A stretch of DNA of 64,000 bases from positions 310,001 through 374,000 of the forward strand of contig LNGK01000010.1 of the NCBI GenBank assembly GCA_001510575.1. The letters are read 5' to 3'. Shown here in pieces: positions 20,638-33,336 of the stretch; within the stretch, counting starts at the first letter, position 1; each line of letters starts with the position of its first letter. A model generated the notes under the pieces. That model was not told the DNA's origin, made no database searches, and was given only the letters and a program-made list of their open reading frames with translations. A program made the translations under genes and the position numbers. This stretch comes from Knoxdaviesia capensis. Taxonomy: Eukaryota; Ascomycota; Sordariomycetes; Microascales; Gondwanamycetaceae.

Positions 20638-21024
20638 ATGGCGCGAGAGAAGGACGCAATCACCTGCCACATGCTCGACACCACGGCGGGGCGCCCGGCG
20701 GCGGGCGTGCCGGTGAAGCTGGAGCTGATGTCTGGGGGAGGAGCCGGGCCGACCTTCACGTCCCAGACTGACGCCGACGGGCGGATCAAGCTGTGGCAAT
20801 CTGAGAGCTCGGGCGTGGACGAGACCCTGGCGCAGGAGTTCTCCAAGAACCCGGGGTCGCAGCAGTGGGTGCTCCGGTTCGATACGAAGGGGTACTTCAC
20901 CGCCCAGGGCAAAACTACGTTCTTCCCGGAGGTCACGATTGTGTTCGAGGTGTCGGAGGGCCAGCATTATCATGTGCCCCTGCTTCTATCGCCCTACAGC
21001 TACACCACTTACCGTGGCAGCTGA
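20638..21024 (+). CDS. 5-hydroxyisourate hydrolase (transthyretin-related)
   Basis: Hydrolyses 5-hydroxyisourate to OHCU in the urate oxidase pathway of purine degradation. Single exon, 128 aa, usual for the family. The N-terminal signature is CHMLDTTAGRPAAGVPVKL, with the catalytic histidine of the H-X-LD motif. The middle has TDADGRI and YFTAQGKTTFFPEV. The protein ends in YRGS, the terminal tetrapeptide that separates HIU hydrolases from vertebrate transthyretin. In many organisms the enzyme is peroxisomal; no clear PTS1 or PTS2 is visible, so this form may be cytosolic. No neighbours in purine breakdown are seen. Confidence 0.96.
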   Translation: MAREKDAITCHMLDTTAGRPAAGVPVKLELMSGGGAGPTFTSQTDADGRIKLWQSESSGVDETLAQEFSKNPGSQQWVLRFDTKGYFTAQGKTTFFPEVTIVFEVSEGQHYHVPLLLSPYSYTTYRGS

Positions 21025-21680
21025 GCAGTGTTTAGAGCCAGCAGAAACCTGTCATATGGGGATCGGAAATGGATTGGATTCTGCTTCCAGTGGTGAGGGT
21101 TAGGTCAATGTGGGAGGACATTCGCAGGAACGGGGGTTTCCGAGGGTCTTATGGTTATGGTTTTATGCATTATATTGGGCCTATCGATATTAAACATCTA
21201 TGTTGTAAAGAAATGGATACCATTTTCTTCTTACAAGCTAGCCGTTGAACCACACGGCTTTTGACAGCCTGAAATCTAGCATCAGGAAGACTCCATTTAG
21301 CGTCAAAAATCTGGAAACGAAAAAACGCAGTTAAAAAAAGAAAAAGAGGCATTGAAAGAATGGAAAGAATGGAAAGAATGGAAAGAAATTGATTTAACTC
21401 CACTCCGAAGGCTAAAGTTCTTGGTGACAAGAGAATGCAAAATATAAGACTGTACAGGCTGGCATCTGTGAGGGCCACAAGAAGGGAAGGAAACAGAACG
21501 AAAAAAGTGTCAAGGAAAACAGAAGAGCTAAAATGAGGCCAGTAACAAGACGGCCAAGTCAAGAAAACGACGCTCCGCTGCAAGATCATAAAGTCGTGTG
21601 CTAGGAAAAAGACGACGGTATAGACCGCCCTAAAAGAAGACTAAGAGAAAACAAGGGGGGGAAAAGAATGCATGTCCAAC
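21025..21680. other. Convergent 3' region, with short tandem repeat
   Basis: 3' regions of the HIU hydrolase gene and the following minus-strand gene. A 9-bp repeat GAAAGAATG is present in about four copies at 21353-21388. No gene is seen. Confidence 0.5.
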
Positions 21681-22441
21681 TCATGACCGGCCGAAACCGA
21701 GCTTGCGGAACAAGCCCCGGCGGCGGCTCGAGCTCTTGCGCGAGGAGTCGTCACCGAAGGCGTCGTCGTCGTAGGCGGGGAAGCTGGACGCCGAGAACGT
21801 GCGGCGCGGGGGCGAGAGTTGCGGGCTATCGGGGGAGTGTCCGGATGTCGCCGCGGCCGACGACGAAGTCGATGCGACGGACGATCGAGCGGCCTGGCTA
21901 GTGCGGCCGAGTCCCACCGGGTGGGGTGGGGCCGGGCCCGAGAACGAGCCCGGCCGGCCATCCTGCTGCGTGGAGAGCACCGTCGCAGAGATAGTGGAGG
22001 CGGCGATGGCCGCAGCGATCGCGGTCGACGGCCGCGACGATCCCGTGCCGGCAGACGCGCCCGCGGCGGACGACGGCGGGTCCCGCAGGTCCCGGCCGAG
22101 CGTGGGCAGGTACTCGGACGTGGACAGCGGCGAGATCTTGCCCTGGCTGATGTTGCCGGCGTGGTGGCGGGAGAGGAAGTTGCGGCGGGTGCGCGAGGCG
22201 AAGCGCTCGATGTTGATGCCGTGGTCGGCGATGAAGGCGTCGGCGGAGAGATTGGCTTCCGGGTGCGGGAGCGTGGTGTTGCGGTCTGTGTTGGTTTAAG
22301 CGTGTGTTAGTGGCATCAGTCTCAGCGGGGAATGGCGGAACTCTGTCAAAGAAGAGGTGGGTTCGCATGGCACTGCTTACCTGCGTTGAACGGCTCTGGG
22401 AAGCCAGTGTCCCGGCTTTGTGGCCGATGAGGAGACGCCAT
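21681..22441 (-). CDS. Unrecognised Ser-rich protein with basic C-terminal tail
   Basis: I do not recognise a family. Two exons, 22441-22381 and 22285-21681, with consensus splice sites (GTAAGC..CAG) and an unbroken frame across the join, give 221 aa. Near the N-terminus a well-structured stretch reads NLSADAFIADHGINIERFAS followed by RTRRNFLSRHHAGN, likely a helical motif and the most conserved-looking part. Then comes a low-complexity Ser/Ala/Pro linker, a short acidic patch (YDDDAFGDD), and a strongly basic tail SSSRRRGLFRKLGFGRS. That tail resembles the C-terminus of the CBM48 protein at 53269-57438 (FFRKLVSGSK). A second in-frame ATG exists 33 codons upstream, so the start is uncertain. 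Consistent codon use and the clean intron argue it is real. Confidence 0.7.
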
Positions 22442-25400
22442 GGCAGGAGTTTGTGAAGATACTGTGGTGTAAGGGTTGGTTCGGGTTGTGGCTCGAGTGA
22501 GAGAGGCAGGTGCGAAGGACGAAAAATTGGCAGGAACCAAGCGGCGGGCTATTTAATCTAGCGGCGGGCTTGACGATTCAGTATGGGGTAGTTCCCGAAG
22601 CTGACGTCGTCTTTGGTGTGTTATCGTTGTGTATGGTTTTACACCAGTCGTCGTGTTCGGAATGTCGTTCGGTGTTAGTGAAAGGCGTCGTGGATCTGGG
22701 TGGCGGCGTACAAAGGAAACGAACGACACACAGCCAAGGAATCAGGATGAAGAGTGTCTGATTCAAATGCAATGGAGGCTGCAAAAGAGGAGAAGAGTGA
22801 AGTATGGTGAGGAGACAGATGGAGAGTTTTGGTGAAGAGATAGTATTAGGAGTGCTAAGAAATGAGGGTATTGTCAAGACTGAAGAAACAGTGGGTGGAC
22901 GGCAGAGAAGCTATATAGCCAGTTCGTGGGCGGCTGTTAAGCTTTTTAGTCAGTGGTGCGTGTGCACGGAGTAACAGCAGCAGCCAAGAGGCGGAGGCGA
23001 GGCGAAAGGGGGACGAAAAACAGGAGGGGTGTCGGTGGTTATTTCGGAAATAAAAATTGGGGGGAGAAATATTGGTGAATTAGAAAACTGAGAGAAGACC
23101 AAGCAGTGGTTGAATCCGACTTGGTTTTTATATATTCTATCGGTTGGATTTTGTTGTTTCGTTCTGAAGCCTCAGGACAAAAGAAACGCAGTCTCACAAA
23201 ATTCTGTTGGGGGGTGACGACGACATGTGGGCGGTTCACATGCGCCGAACAGAACCTCGATCAACGGCGAACAGGAGACCGAGAGGAAGGAAAGAGATGG
23301 GCTTGAATTTGGGGAAGAAGAGAGAGAGAGGCAAAACTGGGAGAGAACGAGGTGAAGGAGGAAAACCACAGGTTTTAAGTACGGGGTCACGGCAAAAATC
23401 ACCGAGATTGAGAGAAAATATTCGTGAAGATGGGCTGGGTGGTGCCGTGAAGCCGAGATGTCAAACAGACAAGACAATCAGTAGGGCGGCGATCCAGATG
23501 AAGGGCCAACAGGGCAGGTTTTTTTGAAGTCAATCTACAGTAGTCAGATGTGAGTCAAGTGGAGGACTAGACTGGCATGCACACACACGTATATCCACAC
23601 CGACACATCTACAATCTCTATCAGAAGTCAAGAGACAAGAGGCGAGGAGGGGGAATTGCCAGACTACCCGGAGTGGAATCTCACTCAGGGAAGGAAACGC
23701 GAGTCCGGACTCAGCCTGTAGAGGATATATCTACTGTACATAAGTCAGGGTGTACATGATAGGATGCTGAAATATACTGTACACGTATACGGCAACAGAT
23801 CTAGGAAGATGCAGCGAGGAGAGAAGCAAGCGAGGCGGGCCTATTTGTCCTCACGAGCGGCTGTTTAAATTCCCAGAGTGTGCAGAAACGCCCAAAAGGC
23901 CTCCCCCAAATATGCAAGAAACTGCAGCAAAAGAGACAGACATCCTAAAAAGCCCACTCCTACCACCACCCTCCAAAGAAGAAAAAATATTCAGGGAGGG
24001 AACCTGGCCGGGAAAGATGCCGTGAGACGTTTAAAAATCTTGGTTGAAAGGCCAAGACCCAGTCTCGGAAGTTCGGTCTACGACAAGCCGGGGTGTTCCC
24101 TCTCTCTCTCTCTCTCGACGTTCTCGTTGGCCTTCTGATCAGACACGAACTGTCGTTTTATTCTTCGGTTCCTGCGATACACGGGTTCCGGATATAAAGG
24201 CCATGGGCTTGAGGGTAATATTTCGGTGGCTACTGGCGAGGGACAGCGTGTTCGTCTTGTGTTGGTGCTAGAGTCATGTACTACAGTACAGTAGGTCAAG
24301 ATATGGATGAAGCCGGTTTGCCGGATTAACACCACACTTTGGCGTGCTTGGGGTCGCGGCTTTTCTTGGGAGGTTTTCGACCTGGTGAGGGAAAAAGAAG
24401 TGGGGGGACTGGACACCGAAGGGAAACAAACTGCATCAAAAAGAAAAAGAACATTTGCGGGAACATGCTGGAAGAATCCCACTCCCCACACACTCGCTCA
24501 CGCAACCCACAAAACGCCGGCCGCCGAAAGTTGAAAAGGAGTCTTTGAAAACACCAATTTTGTTGTCGAGGGTTTTTGTTTCAGAACGAAGCAACAGCCC
24601 CGGAAGAAACTCTCTAATCGTGTTCTGAGCTACAACAGCCGAGAATGAAGTTGGAGCTTAAAGTGCTACTTCCGTGAACCGTGGCCGGGCGATAGCAATA
24701 ACGACCAAGCATCTATAAAAGATAGGTTGTGCTGTTAACCTCCTGCTAGACGTTCGCGATTAGTAGCATCGTAAATAAGGGATCTCTGCCGCAAAAGCGA
24801 TTCGTTGCGGACAAATCAGGCTTAGAATTGTCGTCAGTGTCGACTGTTTAGTAGCGAGATTGAAAGGTGAGTTACAACAGTTAAACATGGGGCTTGAAGC
24901 GTGAATCAGCTAAGCCGGAGTATAATCGCCAGCATTCCATCAGCACGATTTCGACAGGACGTCCGGTCCGATTTGTTGGCCCACTTTCCCGACCGTAGGA
25001 CTCCCGCCCAGCTACCAAGTTCAAGTAGACTGGGGAACATCGTGCATCAAGTTCTGAAGATCGATTGGATATCACAGGGCAATCAGCAGATTCGCGGTCT
25101 ATGAGATGTCCGAGTCACTGAAGGCCTGCAGCGTGCTCCGAGGTTTTGTCTGTGTGCTCAGAGTGACCTGTTGGTGATGTCAGCAGCTGGCATCAGCTGG
25201 AGTCAGGCGCCGTCAGTTGCCAGCGGATTTTTGCTCATGCGGTCACCCGATCGGGGGGTTGACGACAACCTCCATTCATTCTCCTTCACGATGCCGGGAT
25301 GGATTGGACAGCATCAACTCGTCATTTCAGATTGGCTCAGCGTGTGTGTTCCTAGCTTTTTTCTTAGTTTTTCCTCGAGTACTAGCATGCTGTATGTGTA

Positions 25401-28043
25401 CCTTCAGCGACGTGCACAGCCATGAGTGGGTGGCCTTGCGCGCATTCCAGCAGCCAAGCCCGTTTCTTCCTGCATCCCAGGCAGACGAAATGCAGCGATT
25501 TTACCAGGTCTTCAGCTGAGCAAGGCCTTGTTAGAAGCTGGCCGTCCCTGAATACCACGTCCACTCCGAGTGGAGAGTACAGTACGTACTAACAGGGCTG
25601 TGTTGGCTTGCTTTTCTCCAAAACAGGACTACTTCTCTCGGCTTCCCAACCATGTCACGCCGTCAATTGAAAACCGTTGAGGCGGGCATCCCCGGGACGG
25701 TGTCTCCGGGACAGGTAAAAGCGACGGTGGCCTCCCTCCGCGAAGCGAAGTCCCAATTATAGAACCCTCGATAGACTCGTCGTGAACGCAAGCCCTTCGA
25801 TTTGTCCTCCTGAAGACAGGCCTATCGAATTGTTCCCTCTCTCTGCCCAGACGAGACACGAAATGTGAGAGGAACGAAGGGCCTGGCCTGGTGAGACACC
25901 TGCACTGCACCAGAAAATACGGCCCTGTTTGTTTCGTTTCGTCTGGCGGGCATCCAGAGCCACTGGAACGGGTGGTTGGGAGGACGAGCCCCCATTTCCG
26001 TTCTTCGCCCGCCCCTCCTCCGTTGGTTATCTCCACCGCCAAACTCGGCTCTCCGGCCCAGGGCGTTCTTTGCTGCTTAAACTGTTTGTTTCCCTTTCCT
26101 GTGAACATAATCCTGCGTGTCGTTCGTTCTGCGTTTTCCAGCCCGCATGTACATATGTACATACGTGCAGTACATACGATACTCACACCTCCTGTTGTTT
26201 GCATCGGCAAGCGCCTCGCGGATCCTGCTGGCCCAAACAACCAGAGAGGAGACAGCGGCAATAAAAACAAAAATTGTTGGGGAAGGCGGTTTCTGTCTCG
26301 GTTTTGGGCGGTGGACTGGTGGTGAAGGCTTTTTTTCGCTTCCAGCGGCACCTCGTCGCCTCTTGGCCCTGGGGTTGGGCCTGCATCGTCTGCTTCCTGT
26401 TATTTACCGCCCTCGGTCGGCCCGTACATTGCCGCTCAAGATTCTGGGCATCGTATGCTGTGGACACGGGGGTTGCATACGCGCATGTTTGTACTGTATA
26501 TTCATAATAACACATGGAACTCAGACTCCCTTGGGTAAATCATCTCCACTCGCCCATCGGAAGTCCTACACGCATCATCGAGGCCCGACGAATAATAGCA
26601 AGAACAACAGACATATCGTAGTAAGTGCCTTGACCGCCTGTGTCTGTTTCACGTCTAGTACCGCGTGAGAGAAATATGAGAATACTATAGTACAGACATC
26701 CTCTCGATGTCTAGTACGCCAATAGCCTCCCTTCTTCGGTTTTTTTTCTGTTGTAACATGCAAGATCGGAAGAAACCCCCAAACCATGCAAAAGCAAGAT
26801 CGCGATCGACAGTAAGAGCCCAGGAGCGCCCTCATCCATAACCCAAGCACCCATGGAAGAGGAAGAAAGGCAACTTCACGATAGTTTCCGAAGAATGGAG
26901 TTGCCACAGATCAGACACGCACCAAAACGTCCATCCACCGGCACAGTCAGGATTAGCAGTTCTGGCTGGCAGGTTTGGCCACTCGCATCCCTGGCTGGCC
27001 AGGTGGCTGATGACGACAGCGCGGATTTTGGAGGATTTGTTGGCAGCTAAACTGGGGGTTTTTCAATATGTGCGTCCCGTCGACTGGTAGGCTTGAGTTT
27101 GATGGATGCCTCCAGAAACAAGAAACTGTGGGTTCGTTGAAACGTTGGAGAACGGCGTTCGTTGTCGATGGAACCCCAACCCTTACCCACGGAAACCAAT
27201 ATAGGGTCTAACCCTAGTACAAGACACCCCGACTGCTTCAACGGTAAGTCCGGCTTCCTTTTACCAGACCGCGTTGGCTGACCGCGTAAAACTGAGTTTT
27301 GTGATGCGAACGGATATATGACCCTTGAACGTCTTACGGCACGCTTACGGACGCGACCCTGGAGTGCCTCCCCTTCCTTAACACGCATGTCTCAACGTGT
27401 TACAAGTACTCTGCGTCACAATGTTGTCAACTTTGGGACCGGGTGCACAACAGATGCGAGATCACTTCTGAGCGATGTGGTATGGTCGTGTGTAGTACGG
27501 CAAAAGAAATCGAGTATGGCACTGCGGCCGCCCGTAATGGCAGCGGAATGCCACGCATACGTGGACTTTGAATTGGGGGTGGTGGTGGGTTGGTGCATTG
27601 GTGGCGCACATGGGCTTCATCACTTGGTGGCAGACAGAGCTCAATCAGGAGCTGACAGAGACGAAATAATAGAGACAGATACACAGACATTGGAAAAAGA
27701 TTAATGATTATATTAGCTAGGTATCATGGAGAACAACAACGTCAGAGAAAAGTAACAAGTATTAGGTGACCACGTTTAAGAACCATCTGGGGTCTTAAAT
27801 GTGGACAGTTGAATTTATATCGTGTTCGCTTGATATATAAGAAACCGTTTGAATTCATGAAATTTTTTTATAGGTCCATTCCAGGGAAATGCACCTTAAG
27901 TTGACGTGTGCCGTCAACCACCGGCGCCAGAGTCGACGGAGTATCACACACACGACACACCAAGAAAGAGGCGAGAGCAATTGAAGTGTTCAAGCCTCAA
28001 GAAAAGCAATAGAAGCGAGGACAAACTAGTGTGCTATCTTCGT
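22442..28043. other. 5.6 kb region without recognisable genes
   Basis: No ORF here shows domain content, splice-linked exons or coding-like composition; the longest (25629-26351 minus) is low-complexity. It starts with the purine-rich promoter side of the minus-strand gene. It contains a TGAGTCA (23551-23557), several copies of TACTGTACA-like motifs (23732, 23775, 24283, 25577), CT tracts near 24100, and ACATATGTACATACGTGC near 26147. There is no tRNA-like A/B box pair. It may contain long noncoding transcripts or a large regulatory region; sequence alone cannot say. Confidence 0.5.
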
Positions 28044-28930
28044 CTATTTCTTTCCGAACTTGAACATGTTCTTCATCTTGTTCTTCTTGGCCGGCTGGGC
28101 CACAATAACAGGAGTCTCCTTCGAATGGGCGCCGACATGAGGGGCCGGGGCCAGAGCAGCAGCCTTCGCACGACGGCGCTTGACGCGGGCGACGCAGCAG
28201 ACGATCGAGGTGATGATGACGGCGGCGAGGCAGCAGATGGCGGCGACGAGGACGGTCCAGATGGCGGAGCTGAAGTAGGCGGTGGCGCCGCGGCCGGAGT
28301 CGTCGGCGTCGCGCTCGGCGTTGACGTTGGAGCGCACGATGGCAAACATGGCGAAGTCGGCGGCGAGCACGACGATGGTGACGACGAACGAGGTGATGGC
28401 CATGACGGTGGTCAGCAGCGCGCCGATGACCGTGGTCGAGGCGAACGACACCAGGAACGACAGGAAGCACAGCGCCGCGGCCACCGGGTGCAGCACCATC
28501 ACGCGCGTCAGGCCCTTGACGGTGGTCTCCTCGTAGTCGGAGAAGTCGGTGCCGGTGACGTTGTGGATCACCTCGGCCGGGTTGTAGCCGATGTGGCGGC
28601 CGGAGCAGAGGTCGGAGCCACTGGGGAGAGAGGGCAAATGGGTGTTAGTTACGTTAGGAGTAAACAACAAAATGGGGGGCAAGCAACCATCCTATTTACC
28701 AAATAGTAAGGCAACATGGGGGGAAGAAATACTCACTCCTTAGCTCCGTCTTGCCAGCACCACCCGAACGAACCAAAGGTTAGCTCCTCGCCGTGGATGT
28801 TGTCGGGCAGAGACACGGTCATGATAGAGATGCTGTTGACGATCGGGGCCGACACCGACGTGATGACCAGGAAGATGGCAGCTGCAAGCAGCAGGAACGA
28901 GCCCAGGTAGTTGAACACGTGGAACGCCAT
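28044..28930 (-). CDS. SUR7/PalI (Rim9) family four-TM membrane protein
   Basis: Exons 28930-28737 and 28620-28044 give 256 aa. Four hydrophobic segments are evident: one near the N-terminus (YLGSFLLLAAAIFLVITSVS), then an extracellular loop and three closely spaced segments (HPVAAALCFLSFLVSF; IGALLTTVMAITSFVVTIVV; WTVLVAAICCLAAVIITSIV). The first loop holds FGSFGWCW and, after the intron, DLCSGRHIGYNP: the W..C..C claudin-like pattern of the SUR7/PalI family. The C-terminal tail is short, basic and Lys-rich (KKNKMKNMFKFGKK). PalI/Rim9 proteins assist pH sensing and have long tails; SUR7 proteins organise eisosomes. This one is short, so I give only the family. The plasma membrane is the likely site. 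The two exons join in phase with D-G-S-D. Confidence 0.8.
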
Positions 28931-30002
28931 GGTTGCGAGCGAGTTGAGAGGGATTAGGGGAGAAAGAGAGGGGGGAAAGGTATTTGATGAAGACCGGAGA
29001 GATAGAGAGGTCTAATGGGAGATGTGAGAGGGAGAAGATATTAGAGAGACACTCAAGACACTCACGGAGGAGAGAGAGAGGAGAAGAAGGGGAAGGACAA
29101 CAACAACAACAGGAGAAGAGAGATGAAAGAAGAAAAAGGGAAAATTTCCCAGGTCGGGGCCGGTCTTATTATATTCGCCCCGGCAGCTGCAGGTCTCTCT
29201 TATCCTTCAGCGGGTTCCGGGGCCATCTCTCTCGTTGGGTCTCAGGGCATTTCCGTCTTCCCAGCTTTCTCTCGGCCATGGCCCTGCTTGTTCACCCACA
29301 CACAAAGTGCAGGAAAAACAAAAACAGCGCATGAGCCCAATTGGGAGGGAGGGAGACCCCCAGTCCGTGTGGATGGATGGCGGTGGTGGTAGCGTGTGTA
29401 AGTCAAAGAGAAGCGCAGTGTGTGTATGGGTGAGGGTGGGAAGAGGCAGATCAATCGGCGTGCATCAGGGATGATAGGGACACGAACCATAGTGAGAAAG
29501 GTGAAAAATTATTAAGAGTGGGGATGTCAATTCTCAATCTGGGCTGAAGCTAGGACCTAAGAAGGGTGTGTGCGTGTGTGTGTGTGTGGATGGACATGCA
29601 CACGCAGAGGAAGCAAACGCAGCCAGGCCTTGTTGGTTCAGGCGACGCGGGCCAAGCCAGCGATCACGAGGGAGACATATTGATTAGAGACACACCCCCC
29701 CGATTCTGAAAGTCGGTGGCAGGCCTCCCAGTGAGGGCAAAATGCAGTGCTGTCCGTATAAGTGCAATCATGAGTGGTAAGAGTTAAACACTGTTGTTTG
29801 CACACCCCCCCAATCTCTCCCCTTGTTGCACTCATTGTTCTATCACTTGTCCATCTCTCCACAATCTTATATCTCCATCTCGGCAGCTGGGCCTGGGAGG
29901 CCAACGTTGTGGTCGTTGCACATTTATGCCGGTCCAGCGTGGCAATTCGGGTCTTCGTCTTCTCTTGTGTGCACAGTGGCGTCGTGTAGAGCCGAATAAT
30001 CA

Positions 30003-30035
<33 letters not shown>
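30003..30035. repeat. CA dinucleotide microsatellite
   Basis: About 16 copies of AC/CA in an uninterrupted run within intergenic DNA, a likely length-polymorphic site. Confidence 0.9.
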
Positions 30036-30037
<2 letters not shown>

Positions 30038-32118
30038 AACCCGGGGAGACGAGCTGTTTTGGGCGGATGCATGCAACTTGTAGGCACTAAGACTCTGTGG
30101 TGTACGTACTGTACAGTATCGATATCTCTCTCGACGTATTTCTCTCCTGTCTTCTGTTCGTCTTCTTCTCCCTCACTTCCACGGGGGAAATGGGGATGCC
30201 ATAGGGGGAGAAGAGAGGAGCTGCACTTCTTACACGCTCGCAAAGAAGGGGGCGAGAGGAGGGAAAGGGAGATGGATGGTCCTAAGCTATGCCACATTAG
30301 CTCGTGATATGGCTGAACAAAGAAAAGACACAGAGAACAGCGAGTGGCTGAAGAACACGCATCTCCCACACCCCCCGGTGCATATTCGGGCCTTGCGCGG
30401 ATGACCACCCAGGTACCAAACGGCGGGACGGCCAGTATTGCAGGTACCTTTGGCCACCCTTTCGCAACCTGCGTCTATCTTCAGCTGCCACTGGGTTACG
30501 CCACCCGCTTTTTTTTCTCTCTCTTAATCTTTCTGGGTGAGTGAGAGAGGAAGTGCGCGCGCACACACGCCCAGACGGCGGCTGAAAAAAAGAGGACTGG
30601 GGAACGATAAATAGTGCGGCCAGGTTGGAGTGGAAAACACAACAAGGGACCGGGGGGAGATAAGTGCTGGAGTTAGACTTGCCACGACATCAAGGTCTTG
30701 GGTGGGCTGCATGGAAGCAGAAGTCATGTGAAGGAGATGCATGTTGTGCCACTCTACCAGCTTTCTTGAGGGTGTTGGATGGTGTTGAGGGGCGGGAACA
30801 AAGGATCAGCTTCATACCAAAAGAAAAAGAGAGAGAGAGAAGAAAAACAGCAGATGGTTCATCGTGGCCGTCCTACCACTCTCCGCTGCTCAGTTATCAC
30901 TTCTTCCACCGAGAATTCACTTACCGCCACAACCATGGACGAGAGAAGGGCACTGACCCATGGATACCGGACACCTTCACTTCTTAAATGAAGAAAGAAG
31001 AGATCCCGGATTAAACTACTGCTCTCTCGCGCTAGTTTTCGCTTGTTTCGCGCCAGCCGAAGGGATTGAGTGATATAGGAGAGGAGAAAGAAAGGGGGAG
31101 AAGAAACACAGCACCACCACCACCAAATCAAACACCAAACCGGGATCAGCCTGGCTGTGGCTAATGAACCCGCTCTGGCTTCCATGGCCGAACGAGATAC
31201 TCAGAGCGTTAAGTGCTTATTAGGTGCGTTTAGCGGCGATCGTGAGCAGAGGTCGGAGACCCTTAATTTACACCTCCGGCTCGCCCTTCCCGCCCAGTCC
31301 AGCGTGTGTAAGTGATGTGATGTGATGTGAGGGGAAGAAATGTGATAATGGAGCAGAGTTGCATCGTACCAAGCTGATCTGCCGCCGTTTGCCTGGTGAT
31401 TGGGCCTTCTGGCCTGAACGGTTCTTGCGCACTGTCGCCTCCGTCATGGGGCCGTGTTTAAAAGGTCGAGTACCCTGGGCCGATCTGCAGAGCCATGTTT
31501 GTTTGGTATTATTCCCACTTCTTGCTTCCATTCCTGCTGAAAGGGTGGGAAACCTCCAGCCCCCCATCAACACGTGTGCTGTCGGCCTTCATATCGTCGT
31601 CATCGGTGGGCCGCCCGCAGAGAGCAATGGACTTCGCCACCGACTTCGCTGTCCCCGAAGAAGTGTGGCTGAGGGCAGCAGCATCGTAGGATACGCCGAA
31701 CATTCGGAGAAGCTCCGAAGCCAGCATCCGGCCCTCGTGGCTACTGGTCTTGCCGGTCTCTAATTTCTGTTTTTCTTCACCGGCTCAACCACTACATATT
31801 TCAACTTCAAAGCTCAAGCAAAAAGTTCCTGCATGGAGGAACGCGTCCGCCTCGTGGTGATGGTCGCCATATGTGAACAGCGCCGGCATATCCCAGGACC
31901 GGCAAAACAAACCAAGAAGGGCCCCAAGCCCGTATCTTTCCACCAGCGTTTTGGCCGTCCTGAATAATGCGCCGGCCCTCCTCCAGTGGGATATCGCCAC
32001 TCCTGCAACTTGAATGTGTTGTTGCGCAAGCACCTCGACTCACCGTGGTGCCCCCGGCTGTCCACCCGCACTGAACAAGGGACAACCCCCGAAGAGGATA
32101 ATATTGGACCAGGTATGG

Positions 32119-32151
32119 TTTTTTTTTCTTTTTTTTTCTTTTTTTTTCTTT
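32119..32151. repeat. T-tract repeat with 10-bp period
   Basis: Three successive T8-C-T units, a poly-pyrimidine stretch phased at about one helical turn. Such tracts are stiff and tend to exclude nucleosomes. Confidence 0.7.
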
Positions 32152-33336
32152 CGATGGAACCGGATGAGTGGAGTGTGGGCCCAGGACTACCCTTTTTTCA
32201 GCTGGCTTCGAACCTGGCTGTGGGTATATGCGCGTGTGCATTGGGTTTAGCAAACAAAGGAAAAATTGCCGTTTGGCGTGAAGGGAACAAGCCAGAACAA
32301 GTACTGTACTGTAGAGAGAAAGAAAAAAGAGGACGGCGGGGGAGGACGGTGGAACACGCTGCTAAATCAGTGCGAGACACACAGGAAGCTGGAGGGTCTG
32401 CGATTGGCCGTGGCAAAAGAGATTGAAGGCTGCGAACTGTGGAATCTGTGTGATTGCAGATCAAACGGCGTGGATGCTGGACTTTCTCGAATTATCATTA
32501 TGTAGCGGCCTCTGAGAAGTGCGAACTTGATTGTGTATTACACGATATTATTCTACTGTACAGGTGTTCAAACATACAGTACATCGTACACCCATACCGA
32601 CTCTCTCCACCAGAACAAAATGAAGGAGAAAACTCTTCTAGTTCTCACGTACGAAAATCTCTCTCTTCGTCTGCTTCAGGACACCGCACCCCTGTGGATC
32701 CCATCCGTAGCTAGTCTAGTGACAGTTGCCAAAGACCTTTTATTACATGTCTGCATATCGAAATAGCTGGATGGAGTATGGTCCATCCGGGTATGGGCAT
32801 ATGGGCGCTTTCGATATAATATAGTATACACATGCTGAACACTGTACAGCGTATCCAGGCGATTGAAAAGGTGGTGTTTGCTGCATGCACGGTGTGATTT
32901 ATGCAACGACAGTGACACTTCCGGGAGTATCCCGGATCGTGGCCGTGGTTCGTTGCATCTGTTCTGACCGCTAGAATGCCGCCTCGATGGCCCCCAAGTG
33001 GATGTTATATACCACCCGGGCTGTCAATCCTTGACTTTCCTAGAGAGTTGAGGTGGACTGCGTGGGCCCGGAAAGAGATTTCGCAATCAGAGATGGCCGG
33101 GTGACGACCTCTTCGGCTGGAATGTTGGAACCGTATGAGCAAGCTGCACGTGAGTCATACTACAGGTTGTGTGATGTGTGCCTGAATGGTTGGCGCGCGT
33201 CGACCCTGCTTCGGGGAGTCCACGAACGATCTGTGGGGACACCGACATACCAAGATGCGGTTCTGTCAGCTCGCCAGGACTATCCCCGCGTGTTTGGTAG
33301 GCAAGACGGAAGCCTCCGTGGTGTCGGAGTCCAGGT

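Larger units (their letters stand above)
28931..33336. other. 4.4 kb region without recognisable genes
   Basis: Contains GA-rich sequence (28960-29150) serving as the leader of the minus-strand SUR7-type gene, a GT tract (29565-29588), a CA tract (30003-30035), three copies of a 10-bp T-rich unit (32119-32150), TACTGTACA-type motifs (30101, 32301, 32553), and a TGAGTCA at 33151-33157. ORFs here (for example 29638-30408) have no coding signature. No RNA gene was recognised. Confidence 0.5.

Noticed and set aside
25629..26351. 240-codon minus-strand ORF in the gene desert
   Set aside because: Composition is low-complexity and Arg/Pro/Ser-rich, with no domain and no splice-linked exons.
29638..30408. 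256-codon minus-strand ORF including a CA tract
   Set aside because: The tract gives a Cys-Val repeat; no domain, and the sequence is plainly noncoding.
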